Shown piece after piece: positions 29,154-38,482 of a stretch of DNA of 64,000 bases. The stretch's first letter is position 1. Each line of letters starts with the position of its first letter. A model generated the notes under the pieces. The model had not been told where the DNA came from, searched no databases, and worked only from the letters and a program-made list of their open reading frames with translations. Location of the stretch: contig CAJNAR010000029.1 in NCBI GenBank assembly GCA_905220665.1, positions 1 through 64,000 of the forward strand. The letters run 5' to 3'. The translations under genes were made by a program, and so were the position numbers. The DNA comes from Albugo candida. Lineage: Eukaryota > Oomycota > Peronosporomycetes > Albuginales > Albuginaceae.

Positions 29154-29864
29154 TTAAAGAGCTTTCTCTTTCCTAGATGCTTGCATTGGAGCTTTGACTG
29201 TATCGCTCTCTTTCATTGATACTTCTGTAGAAGTGATGGCATTGTAGTAGTCACGAGACACCTTCCAGGATTTCGATAATATCCAGGATCCTACTGAAAG
29301 AAGCGCACTCTTTTCATCATTGCGACCTGTGTGCTCGACTTTATCCGAAGTGGGTTTTTGGTGATCTTGAGCATCCATCACATGATCAAACTCGGTCCCT
29401 ACCACAAGTTTCTTGGGTCGATTTCGCTTGTCTAATCGGATGCGTGCCTACCCATCCCAAAGTTGCACAAACAGTTCAAAAACAGGGCAGTACATTCGTA
29501 CCTTTGCGATCAGAATTCCTAATGATGCGCCTACCGTCATGCTCGGCAAAAGTACGAGAAATCCAACCAGCGGATGTGGCAGTAATATGAAAAGAATCAG
29601 ACCGAAAAGCCATCCGCAGAATGCTCCAATACTACCGCAAAAACATGATAGGTAAAGCAGCCGCTTGTACATTTTGCTTTCCCATCGCCAATTTTGCTCC
29701 ATTTCGCACATTTTCTGCTCTGTTTGTAAGCGCAATTTCTCCGCTGTCCACGCACGACTTTCAAACGTGCGTTCAACCACGTCACGATGGTATTGTAGTT
29801 CTCTCTGTAGCTCTTTGGAAACCGCAATTGCAGCGTCGCGTTGCGCCAGCAGTTCTTCTTCCAT
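29154..29864 (-). CDS. Small coiled-coil protein with two transmembrane helices, two exons
   Basis: Exons 29502-29864 and 29154-29447 (minus strand) join to 218 residues. The 54-nt intron (29448-29501) starts GTACGA after GCAAAG and ends GGGTAG; it is a multiple of three and carries an in-frame TAG at its last bases, so retention would truncate the protein. The start is the ATG of MEEELLAQRDAA; an open frame extends five codons upstream without ATG. Residues 1-65 are a charged coiled coil. Residues about 67-118 form two close hydrophobic helices rich in Gly/Phe/Leu (SIGAFCGWLFGLILFILL and GFLVLLPSMTVGASLGILIA). The C-terminal 97 residues are polar and end in Lys-rich QASRKEKAL. I do not recognise the family. 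It lies 101 bp upstream of the giant receptor gene, same strand. Confidence 0.75.
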
Positions 29865-30126
29865 TTCGATGCACTTCAAGAATCAGAGTTTTAGCCAATC
29901 GGAGTAAGATACGATTCGGCAGATTGCTCGTATGGGAGACAAAAATATACATTATTACGCAATACTAGTGCTCCTGCCTCGAATGTCTACATCAATGCTT
30001 GAGTGTGAGGAGTATCTTTATGAAACGATACATTCATGCGTTCTAAACCATCTTCATTGCTACTTGTATCCCTCAATTGTGCAATTGGCCGGTAAACCGA
30101 TGTAATATTACAGTGCTACCGGCGCG

Positions 30127-31233
30127 TCAAAACGTCAATTCGCGAGTTTGTGGGTCGGACTCATTTACAGTTTCGTCTGCTTTGCTGTTTGTTGCTTGCT
30201 GTAAGACTGGAATTAGGCAGAATTCGATGCATTCGGGTTTTCCGGTACCATCAAAAATCAAAGAGGTCATCAATGACACAGGAATGGGTCCATTGACACT
30301 AGACGCCTTTACCAGCCAAGAATGAGGTGATTTCCTCACAAATACACGCATAAAAATCTCTTCGAGCTGGCTCGTATCGTTGCAAATGAACCGGTTCGAA
30401 TCATGCTCTTTCAAGATAGCTTCCATATCAACTCCCGCATGTCTCAAAAACGCATTGTTACAAAACTGAATTCGTTGTTCTAAACTGACAATCACTCGCG
30501 CAATAGAAGACTGTTCAAAACAGCGACGGTACATCCTTTTCGACTCCACATTCTCAAATGCATTGTCGCTTTTCATTTTATAAAGATTCACTTGGTTTTC
30601 CGCACGTTCTGCTTTTTGTTTCGCAACAGCCAAAGTATTGCGTAATTTATAAATATAATGAGACGTGTTGTCTAAGATCGACTGCTTGTTTTTCTTAGAC
30701 TGTACACCAGCTTCATCCAAAATCGCCTTCAGCTCGTTGATGCGATCATTCAGCTTCGACATGCGCTTCTTCTCTTTCAGATTGAGCTCCTCACGCGATC
30801 GCTTTAGTCCCAGCGAGTACGCATTAGTCGAATTGTTCGAAAACGTATCCTGATTTGGTGTGTCATTGGAGTAATCGCTCGAAACGGAGGACATCGAGTT
30901 TTCTAGATGCGGAAAGTAATGGTTTTGATGGTTCATACTCAACATGAGCGGTTCGTGATCCACATCACCAGTATACGGGTGAGGTGTTAGTTGTTGCGGT
31001 GGTGTAGTGCCGTATTGATATGTGTTGACATTGATTGGGTTATTATCATTTATTATTTGTACTTGATGTGTGTTGGAATCGCATTGATACAACCGCGGTC
31101 GTTCACAACTCGGATGATGAACCAGCTGGGGTTGTTGCGAATGCATCGATTGAAATACAGGGGAAAGGGTGGTGCGTCCACTCCCACGTGGTGTGCGAGT
31201 AGGATCATACGTATTGGTAGACGATGTCAACAT
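30127..31233 (-). CDS. bHLH-PAS transcription factor
   Basis: The protein has 368 residues and starts at ATG 31233. The first 145 residues are Asn/Gln/Pro/His-rich and disordered. Residues about 150-205 form a basic helix-loop-helix: basic KEKKRMSKLNDRINELKAIL, loop with KSKKNKQSILDNTSHYIYKL, followed by a leucine/charged helix that probably extends dimerisation. Residues about 235-345 read as one PAS-like domain (CFEQSSIARVIVSLEQRIQFCNNAFLRHAGVDM, then IFMRVF...VSLMTSLIFDGTGKP). The basic region has R and N/D positions but lacks the canonical Glu of E-box-contacting bHLHs at the usual place (KRMSKLNDR instead of an E-R pair), so DNA specificity may differ. It probably acts in the nucleus as a dimer. 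Confidence 0.85.
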   Translation of the reverse strand: MLTSSTNTYDPTRTPRGSGRTTLSPVFQSMHSQQPQLVHHPSCERPRLYQCDSNTHQVQIINDNNPINVNTYQYGTTPPQQLTPHPYTGDVDHEPLMLSMNHQNHYFPHLENSMSSVSSDYSNDTPNQDTFSNNSTNAYSLGLKRSREELNLKEKKRMSKLNDRINELKAILDEAGVQSKKNKQSILDNTSHYIYKLRNTLAVAKQKAERAENQVNLYKMKSDNAFENVESKRMYRRCFEQSSIARVIVSLEQRIQFCNNAFLRHAGVDMEAILKEHDSNRFICNDTSQLEEIFMRVFVRKSPHSWLVKASSVNGPIPVSLMTSLIFDGTGKPECIEFCLIPVLQQATNSKADETVNESDPQTRELTF

Positions 31234-32576
31234 TTGTTTGTTGAGAAATAAATTGACGAAACTAATGCGAAAATGAAGCAGATGCTATGGAAGAATGCGA
31301 TCAATTTTAGAAGTGTAAATTGACAACTGGCTAGGTGTGTTGTGTAACCCAGCTGGCTGCTCGAAAACGTATACATATCGATACCCCTAGTTGCCTTTCC
31401 CATCTACATTAGGTGACAAATAGAAAGTGTAGCGTGTAGGGTATTTGCTATGGCTTCAAGAAGGTCGAGTTTCGGTTGAATATGTCACTCCTTTTTCTCT
31501 TTTCTGATTCTAGAAATTACGTAACATGCTGCGATAAGTAGGGGTTGGTATGACGAAGAAGTCGCTAGGTGTAAATTAATGAAATGCAATCTCGAAAAAG
31601 GAAAGACACATCACCCGTGCGTGAAGTCAGAGGCTTTAAGCATTATCAATTGATTGTCAAAGGTAGCACGTATGACCTTTTTGCTGGGTGGCATTTCTGA
31701 TGGCAAATTGAACGAACGGTAAATGCGTTTTGTGCACAACATTAACGCAAAATCCGAACATGTTGAACATTATAAACATTATAAATTTGTACAGCCTCAC
31801 TTTTGTGATTTTATCAATTGTTGAAGTCACCGATCTTTTTTCGCGGTTTGGGAAGAATCGAACCAAGCACCATGCCACATTGTATAAAAAGTGTGATGCG
31901 TAAGATATCTTTGATTTTCTGAATCAACGATAAGGCTTTGTAGACTCATGTAGATAGGAGGAGGTAGCATGCCAGTTCAAACCGTATAACAGAGAAAAAG
32001 GTCGAATGCGTACTTTGTACTGTTACAATTCGGTACTCGCTTCTACGCCAGTCGATCTATGCAATCTTTTTGACTGGACGAATGTATGCGTTAGATTTTC
32101 TGACTCAGCAATGTCGAAATACGGAGATTTCACTTTCATTGTATTGGTGCAAAGTGAAAAAGTACCTTCTCATTTTGGAATTGTGTGGAATTCTGCAAAT
32201 CAGCTTTTACCGAAGCATTGCCTATTTGGACCTCTGAAATTTGATGTCGGACCAAACTTGCGTTCAAAAATGTCATTATTACAAATAGCTAACTATCATC
32301 TATTCACAACTTGACTCACGTTAGCAAAACATAAGGATTTGTCCTAGATACTATTGAAGAAGTTGATTGAGGATTAACTAGAACACTTCGTGCCGATTTT
32401 GAATGTCGTGTAGTCTTACTCTAGAAGATCCTTGGCGAATAGGTTATCGATACATCGTGTGGTACATTCCGATTCGTGTGCGCTAAAACTTTGATACTTC
32501 TCTTCAACGCTTTTCTTCTAAATAGCGTGTCAGAAACATCTATGAAACACTTATGTACATAATATTAGTGGTTTGA
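31234..32576. other. Intergenic region, 1.3 kb
   Basis: No gene is supported. A plus-strand ATG ORF at 32006-32314 (102 codons, MRTLYCYNSVLASTPVDL) has no recognisable domain, no signal peptide and no partner exons I can define; it may be chance. The rest is AT-rich with short A and T runs and no tandem repeat. Confidence 0.5.
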
Positions 32577-32975
32577 TTAATGTTCGATTGTCGATTGAGC
32601 GCTTGTCTCCAGAAGCTTTGCTTCATTTAGATACTGCTCACGCGTCCAAGTTTTGAGCTGTAGCGCATGAATCTGAACGAGTTCTTCTCTTAGGTACCCA
32701 TAAACACTTTGATGACGTTCTAGCAGACCTTGACCTACACAAAATCTCGTTATTCCCGCTTGCAATGCTCATTTGGCTTAATGGCACCTTCAAATCCATC
32801 GTGGACCACCAGCAGACTGTAGCGACATTTACATCCATCCGACCAGTCCACTGCCTCGACATGATACGCACCGAGTGTCTACAATCACACGTGTCACCAT
32901 GTTGTATTCCTCGCCTGTAGAAACATTCATCACCTTTGCCAATTTCCGCTCTAAATACGTTGGAGTGATTATCAT
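32577..32975 (-). CDS. BOLA2: BolA-like protein 2, three exons
   Basis: Exons 32934-32975, 32788-32878 and 32577-32734 (minus strand) join to 96 residues, the normal size of cytosolic BolA2. Introns are 55 and 53 nt, both GT-AG and ending GTAG. The joined protein reads M-IITPTYLERKLAK, then TLGAYHVEAVDWSDGC, YSLLVVHDGFEG, GLLERHQSVYGYL and IHALQLKTWTREQY: the BolA fold with the invariant His of RHxxVY and the IHAL-KT-T motif. BolA2 works with monothiol glutaredoxins in Fe-S cluster handling and iron signalling. The Cys usually ligating the cluster is represented by the CKC of the loop. The first exon is only 42 nt. It sits on the same strand as L2HGDH, 170 bp downstream of that gene's stop. 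Confidence 0.93.
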
Positions 32976-33145
32976 TTCCGATTCTAACGTGGACCACGGA
33001 ATTAAGAAGCATTCGCGTTGGACTGAATTATGATCTTTTATTTAGAGTGAACCACATAATCACATAATGACAGGAAATATGAAAGCAAATGCAATTTCAA
33101 GTGATTTCATTTCTCTCCTCACGCAACTGACTTGCATCCGAGAGA

Positions 33146-34406
33146 CTATTTTGCCTCAAATTCCAGTAAGTTTATAGTCCTCTCTGCGATAGCGAGTGCG
33201 GACGTAAGTCCAGGCGACTCAATTCCACATAAATGCACAACTCCGGGCACTCGGTGCACAGACGGTCCCTAAACCTCAGCTCGCGGTTCACATCGGAAAT
33301 CACTGGCGGGGAAGTGCTCACGTACCGCAATGCAGAAATCCTCATGCAATTGCCCATTTACCTGAGTGATTTTAGGTCGAATCCCACAATAATCGGCCTC
33401 TAAGTCGTCTGCATCGACCGCAGGCCAATATCTTTGGATACGCTCAACAAACCCGACCTTTTTCCTATCATCCGGGACATAATCAATTCGGTCCACGAGC
33501 TCAACATCGGGCCCAAACCGTGCGGAACCGTCCATACTGAGAGTCAAATGAATGCCAAGACCTCCCGGCTCTGGAACAGGATAGATCAGACGCTTAAAAG
33601 GAACTGGAACACTTGGACGTAATCGAAAGTATGTTCCCTTGCTCCATTTTAACGGCAGACGGGGTCGATTCACATCATGAAGGGGCCACAAATTAGGTGC
33701 TAAAAGTCCAGTGGCATTCACAAATAAGTGCGCTTCCACATCGTAAAGTTCGCCTTCTTGCGCCACCGAAATCCTTTGACAATTGGAATCAAATCGGATG
33801 CTTTTAACAGTTGCGTTGGTGAGAATACTGACTCCATGACGCGTAGCGTCGCGCTCCAAAGCGCCCATCAGCGCAGAAGAGTCGATAATGCCAGTCGAAG
33901 GGGAGAAAAGTGCCTACAGCTCGTATCAGCGATCAATCCATTCCAAGACGCAATTCCACCTGATCACAGTCCAATTGAGGCTCCATAGCAGTGGCTTCGT
34001 CTCTTGATAGCATTCTCAAGTCGTGAACGCCATTCTTCAAGCCATTTTGTAACAAAAGATCGAGAATCTCGGTCTACGGAACGCTGTTATTCGATTCGTA
34101 TGGCTATTTTCCACGTACTTGACCGCGTTCTGCAACAATCAGTTTGCCGCATTTCCTAAAAGGAACTTCGTTATCGCTGCAAAATCGGTACAGAGCTTCT
34201 TTTCCAGCCACACAGAGCGCTGCCTTGAGCCCGGAAGATGGATAATAAATGCCCGCATGTACGACTTGACTGTTTCGAGATGAAGTTTCTTGCCCAATGT
34301 ACGCATTTTTCTCCAGTACAAACGTTTCCAGGCCGCGTATTGCCGCCAAACGAGCGATACTGAGACCAATGACTCCGCCACCAGCGACCACCAAAGTTTT
34401 ATTCAT
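33146..34406 (-). CDS. L2HGDH: FAD-dependent L-2-hydroxyglutarate dehydrogenase, four exons
   Basis: Exons 34119-34406, 33960-34073, 33326-33913 and 33146-33268 (minus strand) join to 370 residues; introns are 45, 46 and 57 nt, all GT-AG. The protein starts at once with the FAD Rossmann loop [13 protein letters not shown] (residues 6-18). It keeps [14 protein letters not shown] (the flavin-contact block), [48 protein letters not shown] and the C-terminal [22 protein letters not shown], all typical of L2HGDH/LhgO. It oxidises L-2-hydroxyglutarate to 2-oxoglutarate. Unlike animal enzymes it has no visible mitochondrial presequence and is short, closer to bacterial LhgO in length. It lies 40 bp downstream of the kinesin-7 stop on the same strand. 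Confidence 0.94.
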
Positions 34407-34446
34407 CAGTATACAAAAACCAAGATTAAATTTTCATTGGGTCTCA

Positions 34447-37400
34447 TTATTGCTGAGTACATGCGGGTTTCTCGTCTTCGTCTTTGGCCACCAATTCGTT
34501 TGAAAGGGTCCATTCGTTCAGATTTCGAGTCTCACGAGGTTCCCGAGCTTCAATTGGTGCATCAACGCGTGGAAGCTCATTCATTGCGCCTTTGAAGGAC
34601 TTTTTCATGTGTCGATTTTCAACCATTAAATCGAGATTCTCTTTCTCCAAATACGCGATTTTATCACGGGATTCGGCACATGCGGCTTGGTGATCGGCTT
34701 CCAAACGTACCACTCGTTGCTCAAGTCTCTCCTTCTCACGTTGTGCCTCTAAAAGCTCCATTTTCGTCGTACTGGCTTCCTGCAACTTGATCGTATCTCG
34801 AAGTCTTGTGATTTCTTGCTTGTGGCGCTCCAATTCAACAGACTCGGTACTTTGTTGTTTTGTAAGTGTCTCGACACGCTGTTGTAAAGCATGTCGATCC
34901 CGTACGAGCTTTTGATAGATCTCAATGGTTCCAGTGGTCATTTTCACTCGTTCCAAAGTCTCAATTCTCTCCTTTTGCGTCCTCACAACTGATTCCAATT
35001 CATCTTTGGCACTTGATACGCGTTGTAGCTGCTGTCTTGACTCGAGGACCTGTTGCTCGGCACATTTTAGCGACTCGGAGACATCTTCGAGTGCGTTACG
35101 CTGCTGATATACATCGCATTCCAGCTTCTCGTTGCGGATCTTCCAGTCATCTGCCTCGTGAAGCGCTTCCTTGGCCGCCAATAATTGCTCTTCTTTGGCT
35201 CGTAACGCAGACTCACTACTTTGTAGCTGCACGGAGAGCTCCTTTGCAAGCTTGTTCTTTTCCATTTCGATACGATTCTTTGCTTCCATAAGCGATTGAC
35301 GTTCCATCAACAATTTTTCTCGTGAGTTTTTTTCGCCTTCAGCGATACGCATGCGATCCTCAAATTCTTCACGCATTTTCTTTTGCTGGAAACGAAGCTC
35401 TTCCAAAGCGCTGTTTCGATCCTGCGTCGCGCGATCGAGTGCACCTTCCAGCTCTTTGCACCGTGTGATGGCCACTTGCTCACGATGGTGAGATTCTTGG
35501 ACGATATTCTCCAAACGTCGAACCGATTCCATCAGCGAATTCGCTTCCGTTTGTTTCTTCTGAAGCATTTCTGAATACGATTGCACATCTAATTTGAGAG
35601 TTTCGTTGCTTTCTTTGAGACATAAAAGTTCTTTTCGCATTTGTTCGTAAGCCAATGACTGAGTCTCATTGCAACTACGTTCATCCGTCAAAGAGGCATT
35701 CAGACGCTCCAGCGTCTCAATACGCCCGTGAAGCTCCATCGTCTGAGCGTTCCATTTGATCTGCAAATTCTCATTTTCAAGTACTTTTGTTTTGAGTTCC
35801 TTTTCGACACTTTCGAATTGTTTTGTGAGTTCTGCACGTTCAGCTTGAAAGCGCTCTCCTGTGCGATTCAGCTCACCATTTCTGTTTGCTAGGGCCTCTT
35901 TTAAGGCGTCCGTGTGCTTTTCCGCGACCGCGACACGCATCTCCAGTGCGTGAACAGTCCGATTTCTTTCCTCTTTGAGCCTCAATGCGGTACTCAGACA
36001 ATCCTCTCGCTGCATACTCAAAAACTCGAGACGGATACGAGTAATCTCAGAGTTTTGCCGCGTTGCTTGCATTTCCATCGATTCAGTTTCGAACAGTTTT
36101 ATCCGCTCCGCTTTGTTGGCGTCGTCCTTTTTTATCGCATCCAACTCACTTAAATTTGCTTCGTACTCATTCCTCAACGTATTGAGTTGATTCTGAAATT
36201 GTGAGGCTTGTTCTTTTCGAAGTAAGTTGACTTCTTCTACTTCGATGAAAGCATTCTGAAGTTGATCAGTGAGCTCGCGGATTGCTTGTTCGTTATCGCT
36301 TTTCAGTCTTTCCAGCAACTTGGAATGAGTTTCTTTTTTTTCTGACAAATTGGACTCCGAGTCCAAAAGTGCTCTTTGAGTCTCGTGCAATTGTGCTTTT
36401 ACGAGTGCTTGAGCTTCTTTGTCGGTTTTTAAGGCATTTAACGCTTTGTTGGAAGCCTCCAGTTGCCTGCCCAGTTCGTCGTTCTTCGCTTTGAGCGACT
36501 CAATCAATGACTCTGTGGCTCCATTCTCCTGACGCTTGCTTTCTTCGACTTTCTTCGACTGATACGTGGCGATCACTCGGATCCAGTCAGCAAAACGGTC
36601 TTTCCACGAGCTTTTTTCGTCACATTTTAATTCGATTCCCAATTGGGTTCGTACTTGCTCGTGAAAACACTTCCAAATTTCATTTTTTTCCGTCGCATTT
36701 TTCTCCGTGAGAGATAACTCGCTGATTGTCGGCTCCTCATCTCGAAGTCTTTTTCGCTCCAATGAATGTCGAGACTCTTGACATTCCATTCTCCAATCGC
36801 TTTCGAGGTTCTCCATGCTTTGCTTTAATTCACCGGGACACCAAGTCTCTCGTCCGCGTTTGATTCTCTTACACTCACTTCTTCCTTGTCGATCCTCTGA
36901 GCCGCTGACACTTGAGCTGCTCAACATGAGAGACATAAGGTGCTGTATTTCAGTTTGTTTCTTCACCAGCGCCTCATTTTCTGCTTTTAGCGCCGTAACA
37001 GTTGCATTTTCGTTCGCCATCCGCTTAAGTTCTCGAACTTCTTTCTTCAATCGTCGAAGCTGAGCTTGATCGTCGAGGATCTCATTCACCACTGCTGAGG
37101 TTTGTATCTTTTTAGCTCGAGCTGCAAACTGTAAAGTGCTTTTCGTCTCGTCCAGAAACCGGTCCGATGGAGTCACACAGCAAATTATCAGTGTGCGAGT
37201 GTTCCCATCCAATGAATTCTGCAGCAAACGCGTCAATTTACTGTCTCGAAATGGTGCTGAGGGTTGTTGAGGGTTCTGAGGCACGCTGAGGGATCCACTC
37301 ACAGCTTTTTGACTCGCGAGTGCATTGATTACTCGAGAAAGCGTTAGAAGCGATTTATTGATATTCCCGGCTTCCCGTTGACGAATACCTTCAGCCATTG

Positions 37401-38337
37401 TATGTCGAAGACTCTCAGAGCCGGCCAGGTCGACAAAATTGAGCGACGCGACCAGAACAGCTCCATTCACATCGTCCTCCGAGGTTCTTCGGTCCCTCAA
37501 ATCGACCATGCTACTTCCCTCAGAGTTGCTTGCCCCCTCAAAATTGTCAGGAACTAATTTTTGCTTACTTTCAATGATTATTCGAAAGATGGCGTGTGAC
37601 CTGGAAGATTTCTCGTTCATTGCGGTCTGTCCAATTGTTCGACGCTGATTACCTTGCGTGAGCAACTGGAAGATGCTTTGAGCGTTCGTAATAATTTCCT
37701 CTTGTGAGTCCACGTAGACTCCTTTCTTGCGAGGATCCTCACGAATTTTGAGGGTTTGTTTTTCCTCAGTGAGACTCAATAAATCGCGAATGACCTCATT
37801 GTAGATTTCAAAGTACGCGACTCGGAGGAGAAAGTCGCGATCCGAACACGACTCAATAAAGTTGAAAATATCACTTACTGCCAATGGGATGATACCTTTA
37901 TCAGCATTAAATGGAGAATTGTCCAATAGGAGCGTTTCGCCTTGCATCGTGTGTGTTTTTCCCGATGAAGTTTGACCGTACGCGAAAATGGTCCCATTGA
38001 TCCCGTTCATCGCTGATTGAACAATATCGTGAGCTACATGTTCATAAATATCCAATGTGCTTTGCTCTGGACCAAATATGTGATCGTATTGGAATGTATT
38101 CTGCTTCCCAGGTAATGGTTGTTCTGTAACAGCATGAAGCACCGTAATTGCATGCAAATTCGGTATGATACGCAGAATGTTTGTATCTTTAGCGCGTTCT
38201 TCGCGTTCCGTAAGAGGACGCACTCGTATACAGACTGCGATGTTCTCAATTAACGAGGAATCGCTCGTTGTGCATTCATTTGTGTGATCGTGAGTTGGTT
38301 CCATGAGCGCATCATCTGGAATCGCATCGGAATCCAT
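34447..38337 (-). CDS. Kinesin-7-like (CENP-E-type) motor protein
   Basis: A single frame of 1296 residues starts at ATG 38337. The motor domain (about 30-390) comes first: VCIRVRPLTEREE at its start, P-loop GQTSSGKTHTMQG near residue 119, switch I NEKSSRSHAIFRI, switch II VDLAGSE, and the neck-proximal SKLTRLLQNSLDGN and TLQFAARAKKIQTSAVVNEI. FAARAKKI...VNE and the N-terminal motor followed by a long discontinuous coiled coil (about 400-1250) are typical of kinesin-7. The loop after switch I has a Ser-rich insertion of about 35 residues. It is a plus-end motor likely used in mitosis or vesicle transport. No intron is seen, unlike the other kinesin in the window. Confidence 0.93.
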   Translation of the reverse strand: MDSDAIPDDALMEPTHDHTNECTTSDSSLIENIAVCIRVRPLTEREERAKDTNILRIIPNLHAITVLHAVTEQPLPGKQNTFQYDHIFGPEQSTLDIYEHVAHDIVQSAMNGINGTIFAYGQTSSGKTHTMQGETLLLDNSPFNADKGIIPLAVSDIFNFIESCSDRDFLLRVAYFEIYNEVIRDLLSLTEEKQTLKIREDPRKKGVYVDSQEEIITNAQSIFQLLTQGNQRRTIGQTAMNEKSSRSHAIFRIIIESKQKLVPDNFEGASNSEGSSMVDLRDRRTSEDDVNGAVLVASLNFVDLAGSESLRHTMAEGIRQREAGNINKSLLTLSRVINALASQKAVSGSLSVPQNPQQPSAPFRDSKLTRLLQNSLDGNTRTLIICCVTPSDRFLDETKSTLQFAARAKKIQTSAVVNEILDDQAQLRRLKKEVRELKRMANENATVTALKAENEALVKKQTEIQHLMSLMLSSSSVSGSEDRQGRSECKRIKRGRETWCPGELKQSMENLESDWRMECQESRHSLERKRLRDEEPTISELSLTEKNATEKNEIWKCFHEQVRTQLGIELKCDEKSSWKDRFADWIRVIATYQSKKVEESKRQENGATESLIESLKAKNDELGRQLEASNKALNALKTDKEAQALVKAQLHETQRALLDSESNLSEKKETHSKLLERLKSDNEQAIRELTDQLQNAFIEVEEVNLLRKEQASQFQNQLNTLRNEYEANLSELDAIKKDDANKAERIKLFETESMEMQATRQNSEITRIRLEFLSMQREDCLSTALRLKEERNRTVHALEMRVAVAEKHTDALKEALANRNGELNRTGERFQAERAELTKQFESVEKELKTKVLENENLQIKWNAQTMELHGRIETLERLNASLTDERSCNETQSLAYEQMRKELLCLKESNETLKLDVQSYSEMLQKKQTEANSLMESVRRLENIVQESHHREQVAITRCKELEGALDRATQDRNSALEELRFQQKKMREEFEDRMRIAEGEKNSREKLLMERQSLMEAKNRIEMEKNKLAKELSVQLQSSESALRAKEEQLLAAKEALHEADDWKIRNEKLECDVYQQRNALEDVSESLKCAEQQVLESRQQLQRVSSAKDELESVVRTQKERIETLERVKMTTGTIEIYQKLVRDRHALQQRVETLTKQQSTESVELERHKQEITRLRDTIKLQEASTTKMELLEAQREKERLEQRVVRLEADHQAACAESRDKIAYLEKENLDLMVENRHMKKSFKGAMNELPRVDAPIEAREPRETRNLNEWTLSNELVAKDEDEKPACTQQ

Positions 38338-38482
38338 TTCGTGTCCAGTCCAAATACCTTAAGTGCGTTTTCGCGGTCTTTTCTTGGAACCCACCCATTT
38401 ACACATGTTATTTGGTTCTGAAGAGCAAGTTCGTTCACTTCGAGTTACATGCAACTGACTATAAATCCAATAATTAAAACTT

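Noticed and set aside
32638..33012. 124-codon minus ORF over the BolA2 locus
   Set aside because: It reads through both BolA2 introns in another frame; the spliced model restores a full BolA domain.
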